Numbered from the stretch's first letter, positions 54,517-63,533 are shown. The stretch: 64,000 nt of DNA from Methylobacterium sp. NMS14P (GCF_028583545.1 NZ_CP087106.1:5997001-6061000), one strand, 5' to 3'. Translations and numbers: made by a program. The notes: generated by a model from the letters alone, not told the origin.

Positions 54517-55269
54517 ATGACTGGCAGGTTTCAGGACAAGGTTGTGGTGGTGACCGGAGGGACGAGCGGCATCGGCCTCGCGACCGCCCAAGCCTTCGTG
54601 GCCGAGGGTGCCTCGGTGTTCATCACCGGCCGCCGTCAGGAGGCGCTCGACGCGGCGGTGAAGCGGATCGGCGGCCGGATCACCGGCGTGCGCGGCGACA
54701 TGGCGAACCTCGCCGACATCGACCGCCTGTACGACGCGGTCCAGCAGAAGCACGCGCAGATCGACGTGGTCTTCGCCAATGCCGGCGGCGGCACCTTCGC
54801 GCCGCTGGGCGCCATCACCGAGGCGCACTACCAGAGCACCTTCGACACCAACGTGAAGGGCGTGCTCTTCACCGTACAGAAGGCGCTGCCGCTGCTGCGG
54901 GACGGGGCCGCCATCGTGCTCACAGGCTCGACCACCGGCAGCGCGGGCACGCCGGCCTTCAGCGTCTACTCGGCCACCAAGGCGGCGGTGCGCAACTTCG
55001 CCCGGAACTGGATCCTCGACCTGAAGGACCGGCGCATCCGGGTGAACACGATCAGTCCGGGCGTGACCGAGACCGCCGGCCTCGACGAACTCTTCGGCGG
55101 CGGCGATCAGGCGGCGGCCACCAAGGATTTCCTCGCGGCCCAGATCCCGGCCGGCCGCGTCGGCCGGCCCGAGGAGATCGCCCAGGCGGTGCTGTTCCTC
55201 GCCTCGGACGCGGCGAGCTTCGTCAACGGCGTCGAGCTGTTCGCCGACGGCGGGCAGGTCCAGATCTGA
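54517..55269 (+). CDS. SDR family oxidoreductase
   Basis: A 250-residue classical SDR with TGGTSGIG (cofactor), NAGGG, and the YSATK catalytic motif. C-terminal GGGDQ...NGVELFADGGQ is typical of the family. It is divergent from the LysR regulator, which probably controls it. SD is CGGAGA 8 nt before the ATG. Substrate unknown. Confidence 0.92.
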   Translation: MTGRFQDKVVVVTGGTSGIGLATAQAFVAEGASVFITGRRQEALDAAVKRIGGRITGVRGDMANLADIDRLYDAVQQKHAQIDVVFANAGGGTFAPLGAITEAHYQSTFDTNVKGVLFTVQKALPLLRDGAAIVLTGSTTGSAGTPAFSVYSATKAAVRNFARNWILDLKDRRIRVNTISPGVTETAGLDELFGGGDQAAATKDFLAAQIPAGRVGRPEEIAQAVLFLASDAASFVNGVELFADGGQVQI

Positions 55270-55276
55270 CGATCCG

Positions 55277-55312
55277 CGCCGGCCGGGACGCGACACCCCG
55301 TCCCGGCCGGCG
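55277..55312 (+). terminator. GC-rich stem-loop after the SDR gene
   Basis: Perfect 14-bp arms (CGCCGGCCGGGACG and its complement) with an 8-nt loop, starting 7 bp after the stop. There is no T-run. It is the strongest hairpin in the window after 44118-44150. Confidence 0.65.
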
Positions 55313-55403
55313 GGATGAACCCTGGCAGTGTGCGGCGGTTAAAGGCCCGGCCCTCCGGTCCCGCTTCCTCGCGGGCGGGCGCCGGGAAGGACACTCGCGT
55401 CTC

Positions 55404-57365
55404 ATGGGTTGGCCGCGCCGCATCCTGATCACCGCCGGGCTCGTGACCGCCGCGGCCGGCGCGACGCTGAGCCTCGGCCGCTTCAGCTACGCGCCGATGC
55501 CCGACCGGGCGGACCTGCTCAACCCGGACCGCTACCCGATCCAGACCGCCTTCGACGTCCTCGGCCGCCGCGTCTCACGGGCGGAGGCCAACGGGCTCAA
55601 CGGCACCGAGGCCGGACGGAAGGCGCTCGCGCCGACGAGCGGCGCGGTCGCGATCGATCCCGTCATGGTCGAGCGCGGTCGGCAAGCCTTCTATCAGGAG
55701 ACGTTCGGCAACGAGGTCTTCCTCACCGACGTCATGGGCATGCTCGACGGCGGCCTGACGCCAGGCGCCGTCGCCCTGGCGGTGGCGAAGCTCGGCGGGC
55801 AGGGCACCACCGACCTCCAGGTCGCCATGGCGAAGGACGTGCGCGTCGGCGACCGCGTCTACCGGGCGGGCGAGCTGGTCCCGACCGGGCTCGACGTACC
55901 GAAGGGCGGCGCCTTCATCATCGGGATCAAGACCTTCTCCGATCGCGGCCACCTGCGCATGGGGATCACCTGCGCCCTGTGCCACTCGGCGGTCGATCCC
56001 GGCACCGGCAAGGTGGTTGAGGGCGCGCCCAACACCGACCTCAATGCCGGGCTGCTGATGGCGCTCGCCAAGAACTCCTCGGCCTACTTCATGCACGCCA
56101 GCGTGCCGGAGGCCGATGCCCGGCCCTCCGCCGACCCGCAGCACACCGGCTCGACCGGCACGGGGCCGGCGCTCCCGGACGCCGCGGCCGTCGAGGCGGC
56201 CACGAAGGTGCAGGTGGCGAGCTGGCCGCCGGGGAGCTTCGATTCGTCCGCCGACCGGGTCACCAACCCGACCTCGATCCCGTCGAGCTTCTCCGCCCAC
56301 GGCGAGCCCTACAGCTGGAGCGGGCGCGAGGCGATCGGGCCCTTCGCGGGCCTGTCCTCGCTCAACAACAACGTCCACGCGGCCAATTCCGACACGACCC
56401 AGCTCGCCGCCGCCGCGCCCTGGCTGTTCTGCATGGATCCGGACACGTATCTCGGGATCGTGCTGCGCGGGTCGGCCACGGAGGCGTTCCGCTACAGGCA
56501 GGACAGCGGCCGGAGCCCGTCGGAGGTGCTGCGCAGCGTCGATCCGACCCCGGCCTCGCCGGGCCTGAACAGCTACGCGGTGCTGCCGACCTATCCGGCG
56601 ACCAACTACGTCACCGACAACGGCCTGTTCACCTCGGTCCCCGGGGAGCCGGTCAATCACGCCAACAACGCCATGTCGGCCTTCCAGAACCTGCTGCGCC
56701 CGCCGGCCGCCGGGCAGGATCCGGACCGGGTCCGCGCGGGCCGCGCGGTGTTCGAGAAGGCCGGCTGCGGCAGCTGCCATTCCGGGCCGGCGCTGACCAA
56801 CCACCGGGTCGTCCCGGCGGCCGAGATCGGGACCGAGCCGACCCGGGCGCGGGCGGGCGCCAAGATGGAGGCGCGCCTGTCGCCACCGGCGCTGTTCGCC
56901 ACCGACACGCCGTTCCCGACCCCGGCCGATCCGGTCATCGTCCCGGTGCCGCTCGCGGGCGCGGCGCTCGCCCAGATGCAGCTCGCCTGGGGGCAGGGGG
57001 GTACCGAGGGCGGCTACAAGGTGCCGAACCTCGTGGGCCTCGCCTGGACGGCGCCGTACCTGCACGATTCCGGCGTCGCGGTCGGGCCCGATGCCGAGGG
57101 CCAGCTCGGCGTCCCGGGCACGCTGTACAGGGGTGTCGCCCCCGATCCCACCAACAGCCTGCGCGCCCTGGTCGACCGGGATCGCCGGGCCGAGGTGATC
57201 GCCGCCAACGCCGGCTCGGATACGGCGCGGATCGCCCGCGTTACCGGCAAGGGGCACACCTTCTGGGCGGATGCCGGCTCCGGCGTGACGGCGGAGGAGC
57301 AGACGGCGCTGATCGCCTACCTGCTCTCGGTCGATCGCCTGACGGAGCCGGCCGCTACGCCCTGA
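55404..57365 (+). CDS. Exported di-haem cytochrome c protein
   Basis: A 653-residue periplasmic protein with a short N-terminal membrane/signal segment (ILITAGLVTAAAGATL). It has two CxxCH haem sites, CALCH (residues 190-194) and CGSCH (456-460), separated by 261 residues. The C-terminal half resembles the di-haem cytochrome c peroxidase/MauG-like fold (TWAGQ-like LAWTAPYLHDSG). It may transfer electrons to or from an unknown partner. The ATG has a weak SD. Confidence 0.85.
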   Translation: MGWPRRILITAGLVTAAAGATLSLGRFSYAPMPDRADLLNPDRYPIQTAFDVLGRRVSRAEANGLNGTEAGRKALAPTSGAVAIDPVMVERGRQAFYQETFGNEVFLTDVMGMLDGGLTPGAVALAVAKLGGQGTTDLQVAMAKDVRVGDRVYRAGELVPTGLDVPKGGAFIIGIKTFSDRGHLRMGITCALCHSAVDPGTGKVVEGAPNTDLNAGLLMALAKNSSAYFMHASVPEADARPSADPQHTGSTGTGPALPDAAAVEAATKVQVASWPPGSFDSSADRVTNPTSIPSSFSAHGEPYSWSGREAIGPFAGLSSLNNNVHAANSDTTQLAAAAPWLFCMDPDTYLGIVLRGSATEAFRYRQDSGRSPSEVLRSVDPTPASPGLNSYAVLPTYPATNYVTDNGLFTSVPGEPVNHANNAMSAFQNLLRPPAAGQDPDRVRAGRAVFEKAGCGSCHSGPALTNHRVVPAAEIGTEPTRARAGAKMEARLSPPALFATDTPFPTPADPVIVPVPLAGAALAQMQLAWGQGGTEGGYKVPNLVGLAWTAPYLHDSGVAVGPDAEGQLGVPGTLYRGVAPDPTNSLRALVDRDRRAEVIAANAGSDTARIARVTGKGHTFWADAGSGVTAEEQTALIAYLLSVDRLTEPAATP

Positions 57366-57392
57366 CCCCGCCGCCCGAGCTCAGGACATGCC

Positions 57393-58241
57393 ATGACGCA
57401 GAACAGCGATCCGGTCTGGTTCATCACCGGCTGCTCCACCGGCTTCGGCCTGGAGCTCGCCAAGCTCGTCATCGGTCGCGGCTGGAGGGCCGTCGTGACC
57501 GCGCGGGACCGCGCCAAGGTCGCCGACCTCGCGCGGGGCGCCGAGGACTGGGTCCTGGCCCTGTCCCTGGACGTGACCGAGACCGGTCAGATCGCCGAAT
57601 CCGTGCTCGCCGCGACGGACAAGTTCGGCCGGATCGACGTGCTCGTGAACAATGCCGGCTACGGCTATCAATCCTCGATCGAGGAGGGCGAGGATGACAA
57701 GATCCGCGCCCAGTTCGACGCCAACGTGTTCGGCCTGTTCGCGCTGACCCGTGCCGCGCTGCCGGTGATGCGGGCGCAGAAGTCGGGTCACATCCTCAAC
57801 GTCACCTCGGTGGCGGGCTTCGTGGGCTTTCCGGCCTCCGGCTACTACGCCGCCACCAAGCACGCCGTCGAAGGGTTCTCGGACTCGCTCGCCGCCGAGG
57901 TCGGGCCGCTCGGGATCCGCGTGACCTGCATCGAGCCGGGGCCGTTTCGCACCGACTGGGCCGGGCGCTCCCTGATCCAGACGCCGAACGCGATTCCCGA
58001 CTACGCCGAGACCGCCGGCGCGCGCCTCAAGGCGACCTCGGAGAAGAGCGGCACCCAGGCAGGCGACCCGGTGCGGGCCGGCGAGGCGATGATCCGGGTG
58101 ACCGAGATGGCGGACCCGCCGCGCCACCTCGTGTTGGGCGCCTGGGGGTACGACGCGGTGACGACCCGGCTGAGGCAGCGTCTGGCCGAGATCGAGGCGT
58201 GGCGCGAGACCAGCCTGGGCGCCGATTACCCGCAGACGTGA
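57393..58241 (+). CDS. SDR family oxidoreductase
   Basis: A 282-residue SDR. Cofactor motif TGCSTGFG (12-19), NNAGYGYQSS, and catalytic YYAATK are present; it matches the long SDR5-like group. It follows the di-haem cytochrome by 27 bp on the same strand, so the two may share a transcript. SD is weak. Substrate unknown. Confidence 0.9.
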   Translation: MTQNSDPVWFITGCSTGFGLELAKLVIGRGWRAVVTARDRAKVADLARGAEDWVLALSLDVTETGQIAESVLAATDKFGRIDVLVNNAGYGYQSSIEEGEDDKIRAQFDANVFGLFALTRAALPVMRAQKSGHILNVTSVAGFVGFPASGYYAATKHAVEGFSDSLAAEVGPLGIRVTCIEPGPFRTDWAGRSLIQTPNAIPDYAETAGARLKATSEKSGTQAGDPVRAGEAMIRVTEMADPPRHLVLGAWGYDAVTTRLRQRLAEIEAWRETSLGADYPQT

Positions 58242-58249
58242 GGATCCGC

Positions 58250-58339
58250 CGTCTTTGCGAGCGGAGCGAAGCGAGCCAGCAGCGCCACGCTCGCCAGTGT
58301 CGCGCTGCCCGGGGTTGCTTCACTGCGTTCGCGAAGACG
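58250..58339. repeat. Dispersed palindromic repeat, copy B
   Basis: Ends start CGTCTTTGCGAGCGGAGCGA and finish TGCGTTCGCGAAGACG, an imperfect inverted repeat with CCAG inside. It is close to copies at 14226-14317 and 61862-61952 and lies 4 bp from the end of the ClpP-like gene. Confidence 0.8.
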
Positions 58340-58343
58340 CGGC

Positions 58344-58913
58344 TCAGATGACCGCCTCGATCAGGCCACGTCTCTTGGCCTCCTCGGCTTCGAGGTACCA
58401 GTTCGACGGCGCCTTCTCGAGCACCTCGTCGAGGGGCACGTCCGAGCCCTGGATCAGGTTGGCGAAGCCCTCGTTCTGGATCTCGATCGAGCACAGGATC
58501 TCGTTGAGCGTCGCCTTCACGGAGGCGATGCAGGTGGTGAGCGGGCCCTGGATCTGGAGCTGCTTGTTCATCTTGCGCTCGTGGATCATCAGCCGCGTGC
58601 CGCAGGTCAGGTAGCGGTTCGGCCTCGCGAAGAAGCTCATGAAGGTGGTGCCGGCCGAGTAGATCGCCGCCTTGCCGAGGAACACGAACCGCCGGTTGGG
58701 ATCCATCGCGCTGTTGAAGCGGATATCCTCGCCCATCATCCGGGCGACTTCCGGATCGCCGCCGAGCGTCGTCAACTCGATCACGACGATCTCGCGATCA
58801 CCCGCCGCGCCGAGCTGGCGGCGGAAATCCCGGTACATGTCGTAATCGACCGGGCCGGAGAGCAGCACCGCGGGGGCCCGGAAGGCGGTGGGGCCGAGGG
58901 GAGTCGTGTCCAT
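58344..58913 (-). CDS. ClpP/crotonase-fold protein
   Basis: A 189-residue protein of the ClpP-like superfamily. The oxyanion element TTLGGDP is at residues 48-54, a serine in YSAGT (Ser86) stands near the nucleophile position seen in SppA/SDH-type peptidases, and His111 in LMIHE aligns with the ClpP histidine (MIHQ). It is too short and too diverged for a housekeeping ClpP and lacks the N-terminal axial loop. It lies 57 bp after amiE on the same strand. Whether it hydrolyses peptides or other substrates is unknown. Confidence 0.8.
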   Translation of the reverse strand: MDTTPLGPTAFRAPAVLLSGPVDYDMYRDFRRQLGAAGDREIVVIELTTLGGDPEVARMMGEDIRFNSAMDPNRRFVFLGKAAIYSAGTTFMSFFARPNRYLTCGTRLMIHERKMNKQLQIQGPLTTCIASVKATLNEILCSIEIQNEGFANLIQGSDVPLDEVLEKAPSNWYLEAEEAKRRGLIEAVI

Positions 58914-58970
58914 GGTTCTCCTGGTCCAATGTCCGGCCCAGAGCCGCCCCCCGCGGCGCCTGGCCGGCGA

Positions 58971-60026
58971 TCAGCGCGCCGGGTCGGGCGCGCCCGCGCC
59001 CTTGCCCACGAACGGGATGCCCTCGATCGGGCATTCCTCCGTGCCGACGCTCTGGCGGGTAATGGCCCGGACGGCGTCGCGGGTTCCGTCGGGATCCTCG
59101 ATCCAGCGTCGGTAGAAGTCGTAGGGGCATTCCGACAGCCCGTGCCGGTTCTCCTTCGAGTTGATCATGCCCGTGTAGCCGCGGTGCAGCAGCTTGAAGA
59201 GGTGGTTCTCCGACTGGCCGTGGGCGCGGAAATCCCGGATCAGGAACTTGGAGAGGGCGGCGTACTGGATGCCCATCTCCTCCTCGCCGCACTCGCCGAG
59301 CGTGCGGCCGTCGAAGCCGATGATCGCCGAGTGGCCGAAATAGGTGTAGACGCCGTCGAAGCCGGCCGCGTTAGCCACCGCCACGTAGGTGTTGTTGGCG
59401 AAAGCCATCGCCTTCGAGATGACGACCTGCTGCTCCTTGGCCGGGTACATGTAGCCCTGGCAGCGGATGATCAGCTCGGCGCCCCGCATGGCGCAGTCGC
59501 GCCAGATCTCGGGATAGTTCCCGTCGTCGCAGATGATCAGGCTGATCTTCAGCCCCTTCGGCCCGTCCGAAACGTAGGTGCGGTCGCCCGGGTACCAGCC
59601 CTCGATCGGGGTCCAGGGCATGATCTTGCGGTACTTCTGAACGATCTCGCCCTGGTCGTTCATCAGGATCAGGGTGTTGTAGGGCGCCTTGTGCGGGTGC
59701 TCCTCGTGGTGCTCGCCGGTGAGCGAGAACACGCCCCAGACCTTGGCCTCCCGACAGGCGGCGGCGAAGACCTCCGTCTCGGCGCCCGGGACCGTGGAGG
59801 CGGTCTCGTACATCTCGGCGGCGTCGTACATGATGCCGTGGGTCGAGTATTCGGGGAAGATCACGAGGTCGAGGCCGGGCAGGCCGGTCTTCATGCCGAC
59901 GATCATCTTGCCGATCGCCTTGGCGTTCTCCAGCACCTCCGCGCGGGTGTGCAGGCGCGGCATCTTGTAGTTCACGACGGCGACGCCGACGCTGTCCTGG
60001 CTGGACGAGATGTCTCCGTGCATCAT
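58971..60026 (-). CDS. amiE: Aliphatic amidase AmiE
   Basis: A 351-residue nitrilase-superfamily amidase that cleaves acetamide, propionamide and related short amides to acid and ammonia. The N-terminus [20 protein letters not shown], and the catalytic Glu59, Lys134, Glu142 and Cys166 match the Pseudomonas AmiE numbering exactly. The sequence is close to AmiE along its full length. It is in the amide cluster after fmdB on the minus strand. Confidence 0.95.
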   Translation of the reverse strand: MMHGDISSSQDSVGVAVVNYKMPRLHTRAEVLENAKAIGKMIVGMKTGLPGLDLVIFPEYSTHGIMYDAAEMYETASTVPGAETEVFAAACREAKVWGVFSLTGEHHEEHPHKAPYNTLILMNDQGEIVQKYRKIMPWTPIEGWYPGDRTYVSDGPKGLKISLIICDDGNYPEIWRDCAMRGAELIIRCQGYMYPAKEQQVVISKAMAFANNTYVAVANAAGFDGVYTYFGHSAIIGFDGRTLGECGEEEMGIQYAALSKFLIRDFRAHGQSENHLFKLLHRGYTGMINSKENRHGLSECPYDFYRRWIEDPDGTRDAVRAITRQSVGTEECPIEGIPFVGKGAGAPDPAR

Positions 60027-60072
60027 GGCGTGATGTCCTCCTGACCGTGATCGTCCCTCGGATGCGCTTGGT

Positions 60073-60390
60073 TCAGTGGCTGATCATCCAGGGCCGCGCC
60101 TTCGGGAAGCTCTTGGCGGCGGCCGGGGCGGCGGTCGCCTTCTTGGGTGAGCAGCAGCCGCAGCCGGCCCCGTGACTGCCCGAGCGCCGCGGCGCGTGCC
60201 GGCTGCGCTCGTTGGTGGCGTGGGCGGTCCTGAGGCCCGCATCCATGCCGGCGACGCGCGGCGCGGTGAGGAAGGCGCGTGGGCTCGCGCCCCCGCAATC
60301 CGGGCAGGCATGCGGCTCGCGGAACTCGGCCATCGGCCGCATCACCGTGAAGGGGCCGCAGGCCTCGCAGGCGTAGTCGTAGACGGGCAT
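60073..60390 (-). CDS. fmdB: FmdB-type zinc-ribbon protein
   Basis: A 105-residue protein of the FmdB family. A zinc-ribbon with CxxC pairs (Cys8/Cys11 and Cys29/Cys32, [12 protein letters not shown]...CPDCGG) is at the N-terminus; a Gly/Cys-rich GCGCC follows. FmdB is the regulatory/unknown partner named from the formamidase operon of Methylophilus. It sits between fmdA and amiE. Confidence 0.9.
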   Translation of the reverse strand: MPVYDYACEACGPFTVMRPMAEFREPHACPDCGGASPRAFLTAPRVAGMDAGLRTAHATNERSRHAPRRSGSHGAGCGCCSPKKATAAPAAAKSFPKARPWMISH

Positions 60391-60445
60391 TGGGTGCTTT
60401 CAGGAAGGCTGCCGGATCAGACCGCTGGGCGGGTCAAGCGCGAGT

Positions 60446-60541
60446 CCCCTCTCCCGCGCGGGAGAGGGACGGGGTGAGGGATGCGACCTCTCCGGAAAGA
60501 CCGGGACCCTCACCCCAACCCTCTCCCGAACGGGAGAGGGG
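60446..60541. repeat. Paired GAGAGGG palindromic repeat (BIME-like)
   Basis: Two hairpins, CCCTCTCCCG-CGCGGGAGAGGG type at 60446-60468 and a second CCCTCTCCCGAACGGGAGAGGG type at 60518-60540, face each other with GGGGTGAGGG and CCCTCACCCC between them, so the whole is also an inverted repeat. It fills most of the gap between fmdA and fmdB. Confidence 0.8.
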
Positions 60542-60582
60542 GCAGGTCGCGTCCGGTCAGGCCGGACGTGCCGAAAGATCCA

Positions 60583-61812
60583 TCAAAGATCCGGCGAGAG
60601 CGGCATCTGCACCGAGCCGTCGAGGAACTTGGTCGGTCCGTCGGCGCCCGGGTTGATGTCGAACTCGAAGATCTTGGTCGGTATCCAGAGCGTCGCGCAG
60701 GCGTTCGGAATGTCGACGACGCCCGAGATGTGGCCCTGGACCGGCGCCGTGCCGAGGATCGAGTAGGCCTGCGCGCCCGAGTAGCCGAACTTCTTCAGGT
60801 ACTCGATCGCGTTCAGGCAGGCCTGCCGGTAGGCGATGTGGACGTCCAGGTAGTGCTGGCCGCCGCTCTCGTCGACCGAGATGCCCTCGAAGATCAGGTG
60901 ATCGTCGTATTTCGGCGTGATCGGCGACGGCTTGAAGATCGGGTTCTTGATCCCGTACTTGGCCATGCCGTCCTTGATCAGCTCGACCTTGAGATGCACC
61001 CAGCCGGCCATCTCGATGGCGCCGCAGAAGGTGATCTCGCCGTCGCCCTGGCTGAAATGCAGGTCGCCCATCGAGAGGCCGGCGCCGGGGACGTAGACCG
61101 GGAAGTAGATCTTCGAGCCGCGCGACAAATCCTTGATGTCGCAATTGCCGCCGTGCTCGCGCGGCGGGACCGTGCGGGCGCCCGTGGCGGCGGCCGCGTC
61201 CTTCGCGTCGCCCTTCAGGCGGCCCATATGGGCGGTCGGACCGAAGGGCAGGGTGGCCAGCGCCGGCACGCGTTCCGGGTCGGTGTCGTAGAGCGCCTTC
61301 TCGCGGGTGTTCCAGGTCTCCAGCATCTTGGGATCGGGCAGGCAGCCGATCAGGCCGGGATGGATCAGGCCGGGGAAGCGCACGCCCGGGACGTGGCGCG
61401 ACTTGGTGAACATGCCCTCGAAGTCCCAGATCGACTTCTGGGCCTGCGGGAAGTGCTCGGTGAGGAAGCCGCCGCCGTTCTTCTTCGAGAAGAAGCCGTT
61501 GAAGCCCCACTGGCTCTCGGGCTTGGCGCCGATGTCGAGGAGGTCGACCACCAGCAGGTCGCCGGGCTCGGCGCCCTCGACGCCGATCGGACCCGAGAGG
61601 AAGTGCACGATCGACAGGTCGATGTCGCGCACGTCGTCGGCGGAATCGTTGTTCTTGATGAAGCCGCCGGTCCAGTCGTAGGTCTCGACGATGAAGTCCG
61701 CGCCCGGCTTCACGTAGGCGACCATCGGGATGTCGGGGTGCCAGCGGTTGTGCACCATGTCGTTGTCATAGGCCGATTGCGTGAGATCGACCTTGATCAG
61801 CGTCTCGGGCAT
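60583..61812 (-). CDS. fmdA: Formamidase FmdA (acetamidase/formamidase family)
   Basis: A 409-residue enzyme that hydrolyses formamide (and acetamide) to the acid and ammonia. Typical family segments are LIKVDLTQSAYDNDMVHNRWHPDIP at the N-terminus, DWTGGFIKNNDSADDV and HGGNCDIKDL in the core, with GDLHFSQGDGEITFCGAIE. Length agrees with Methylophilus FmdA. A GGGAG lies about 10 nt before the ATG. It follows urtE after the repeat copy C. Confidence 0.94.
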   Translation of the reverse strand: MPETLIKVDLTQSAYDNDMVHNRWHPDIPMVAYVKPGADFIVETYDWTGGFIKNNDSADDVRDIDLSIVHFLSGPIGVEGAEPGDLLVVDLLDIGAKPESQWGFNGFFSKKNGGGFLTEHFPQAQKSIWDFEGMFTKSRHVPGVRFPGLIHPGLIGCLPDPKMLETWNTREKALYDTDPERVPALATLPFGPTAHMGRLKGDAKDAAAATGARTVPPREHGGNCDIKDLSRGSKIYFPVYVPGAGLSMGDLHFSQGDGEITFCGAIEMAGWVHLKVELIKDGMAKYGIKNPIFKPSPITPKYDDHLIFEGISVDESGGQHYLDVHIAYRQACLNAIEYLKKFGYSGAQAYSILGTAPVQGHISGVVDIPNACATLWIPTKIFEFDINPGADGPTKFLDGSVQMPLSPDL

Positions 61813-61861
61813 TTTTTACGACTCCCTGCTGCGATTATGCTGGTCAAATCTTCGGCGCCGC

Positions 61862-61952
61862 CGTCTTCGCGAGCGGTGCGAAGCAATCCAGCGGCACTCC
61901 GTCTTGACGCCTCGCGCTGCCCTGGGTCGCTTCGCTGCGCTCGCGATGACGA
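61862..61952. repeat. Dispersed palindromic repeat, copy C
   Basis: Ends CGTCTTCGCGAGCGGTGCGA and CGCTCGCGATGACGA form the same kind of imperfect inverted repeat as at 14226 and 58250, in the same orientation as copy B. It lies 49 bp upstream of fmdA. Confidence 0.8.
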
Positions 61953-61973
61953 CCCTCCCGAGGCTTTCGGCGA

Positions 61974-62738
61974 CTAGACCGACAGGAACCGGGCGACGGC
62001 AGCCTCGTCGATCCCGTCGCGCGGGGCCTCGTGGACGATGGCGCCGTTCTCCAGCACGATCACCCGGTCGGCGACGTCGAGGGCGAAGCTCAGGACCTGC
62101 TCGGACACGACGATGGAGAGGCCGCGCGCGTCGCGGATCGCCTTCAGGGTGCGGCCCATCTCGCGAATGATCGAGGGCTGGATGCCCTCGGTCGGCTCGT
62201 CGAGGAGCAGGACCTTCGGCCGGCTCGCCAGCGCCCGGGCGATGGCGAGCTGCTGCTGCTGCCCGCCCGAGAGGTTGCCGCCGCGCCGGCCCTTCATCTC
62301 CAGCAGGACCGGGAACATGTCGTACAGGTCCTGCGGCACCTTGCGGGTGCCGGTGACCGTCAGGCCGGTCTCGATGTTCTCCTGGACCGTCATGGTCGAG
62401 AAGATCATGCGGCCCTGCGGCACGTAGGCGAGGCCCTTGGCGACCCGGGCGTGGCTCTTGAGGGCGGTCACATCCGCGCCCTCGACCTGGATCGAGCCGG
62501 CCTTGACGGGCACGAGGCCCATCAGGGTCTTCATCAGCGTGGTCTTGCCCATGCCGTTGCGGCCCATCACGGCGACGATCTCGCCGGGCGCCACCGAGAA
62601 GGTCAGCCCGTGCAGGACCTCGCTCTGGCCGTAGGCGGCGTGCAGGTCCTCGACGGCGAGCGCCGGCGTCGCGGACGGCAGGGCGGCGAGCCGGGGCGCC
62701 TGGATCAGGGGCGGATGCGCAGTCTGAAGCGAGCCCAT
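61974..62738 (-). CDS. urtE: ABC transporter ATP-binding protein UrtE-like
   Basis: A 254-residue branched-chain/urea-type ATPase. Walker A GRNGMGKTT, signature LSGGQQQQLAIARAL and Walker B KVLLLDEP are intact. The LIVF/UrtE type is fixed by TEGIQPSIIREM. It powers uptake of urea or short amides with UrtD and UrtC. Start at ATG 62738 lies 2 bp from the urtD stop. Confidence 0.9.
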   Translation of the reverse strand: MGSLQTAHPPLIQAPRLAALPSATPALAVEDLHAAYGQSEVLHGLTFSVAPGEIVAVMGRNGMGKTTLMKTLMGLVPVKAGSIQVEGADVTALKSHARVAKGLAYVPQGRMIFSTMTVQENIETGLTVTGTRKVPQDLYDMFPVLLEMKGRRGGNLSGGQQQQLAIARALASRPKVLLLDEPTEGIQPSIIREMGRTLKAIRDARGLSIVVSEQVLSFALDVADRVIVLENGAIVHEAPRDGIDEAAVARFLSV

Positions 62739-62740
62739 CG

Positions 62741-63526
62741 TCAATGTCCCAGGTACACTTCGATGACCTTCGGGTCGTTCTTGACCCGCTCCATCGAACC
62801 TTCGGAGAGCACCTTGCCCTGGTGCAGGACCGTCACCCGGTGGGCGATGTCCTCGACGAACTTCATGTCGTGCTCGATCACCAGCACCGAGCGGCCCTTG
62901 ATGATCTGGTTGAGCAGCTCGGCGGTCTTGATCCGCTCGCCGACGCTCATCCCGGCCACCGGCTCGTCGAGCATCAGCAATTCCGGGTCCTGGATCAGCA
63001 GCATGCCGATCTCCAGCCACTGCTTCTGGCCGTGGCTCAGGAACTCGGCCCGCTCCTTGAGCTGGTCCTTGAGGAAGATCGTCTCGGCGATGGCGTGGAT
63101 GCGGTCGCGGACCTCTGTGTCCCGCTTGAACGTGAGGGCGCCGAACACCGAGCGGCCGCGGGGGAACGAGATCTCCAGGTTCTCGAACACCGTCAGGTCG
63201 TCGTAGATCGACGGCGTCTGGAACTTGCGGCCGACCCCGGCCTGCACGATCGCGCTCTCGGAGAGCCGGGTCAGTTCCTGGCCCTTGTACTTGATCGAGC
63301 CGGTGCTGGCCTTGGTGCGCCCGCAGATCAGGTCGAGGACCGTGGTCTTGCCGGCGCCATTCGGCCCGATGATCACCCGGATCTCGTCCGGATCGACGTA
63401 GAACGACACGTCGTTCACCGCCTTGAACCCGTCGAACGAGACCGTGAGCGCCTCGACGGCGAGGAGGTAGTCGGGCGGGGCCGCCTCGGCGCCGACCACG
63501 GAGGAGGAGAGGATCGCGGCGTTCAT
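62741..63526 (-). CDS. urtD: ABC transporter ATP-binding protein UrtD-like
   Basis: A 261-residue ATPase of the same transporter. Walker A GPNGAGKTT and Walker B LLMLDEP are normal; the signature is the UrtD-type LSHGQKQWLEIG. Between the two halves of the transporter it is 7 bp after urtC. Substrate is inferred from the amide genes downstream; urea is the usual one. Confidence 0.9.
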   Translation of the reverse strand: MNAAILSSSVVGAEAAPPDYLLAVEALTVSFDGFKAVNDVSFYVDPDEIRVIIGPNGAGKTTVLDLICGRTKASTGSIKYKGQELTRLSESAIVQAGVGRKFQTPSIYDDLTVFENLEISFPRGRSVFGALTFKRDTEVRDRIHAIAETIFLKDQLKERAEFLSHGQKQWLEIGMLLIQDPELLMLDEPVAGMSVGERIKTAELLNQIIKGRSVLVIEHDMKFVEDIAHRVTVLHQGKVLSEGSMERVKNDPKVIEVYLGH

Positions 63527-63533
63527 GGCTTGC

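Noticed and set aside
60391..60582. CRISPR-like array
   Set aside because: Only two facing hairpins, with unequal spacers and no cas genes; it is a palindromic repeat pair.
60481..61977. Open frame opposite fmdA
   Set aside because: FmdA is strongly supported on the minus strand and the antisense frame has no motif.
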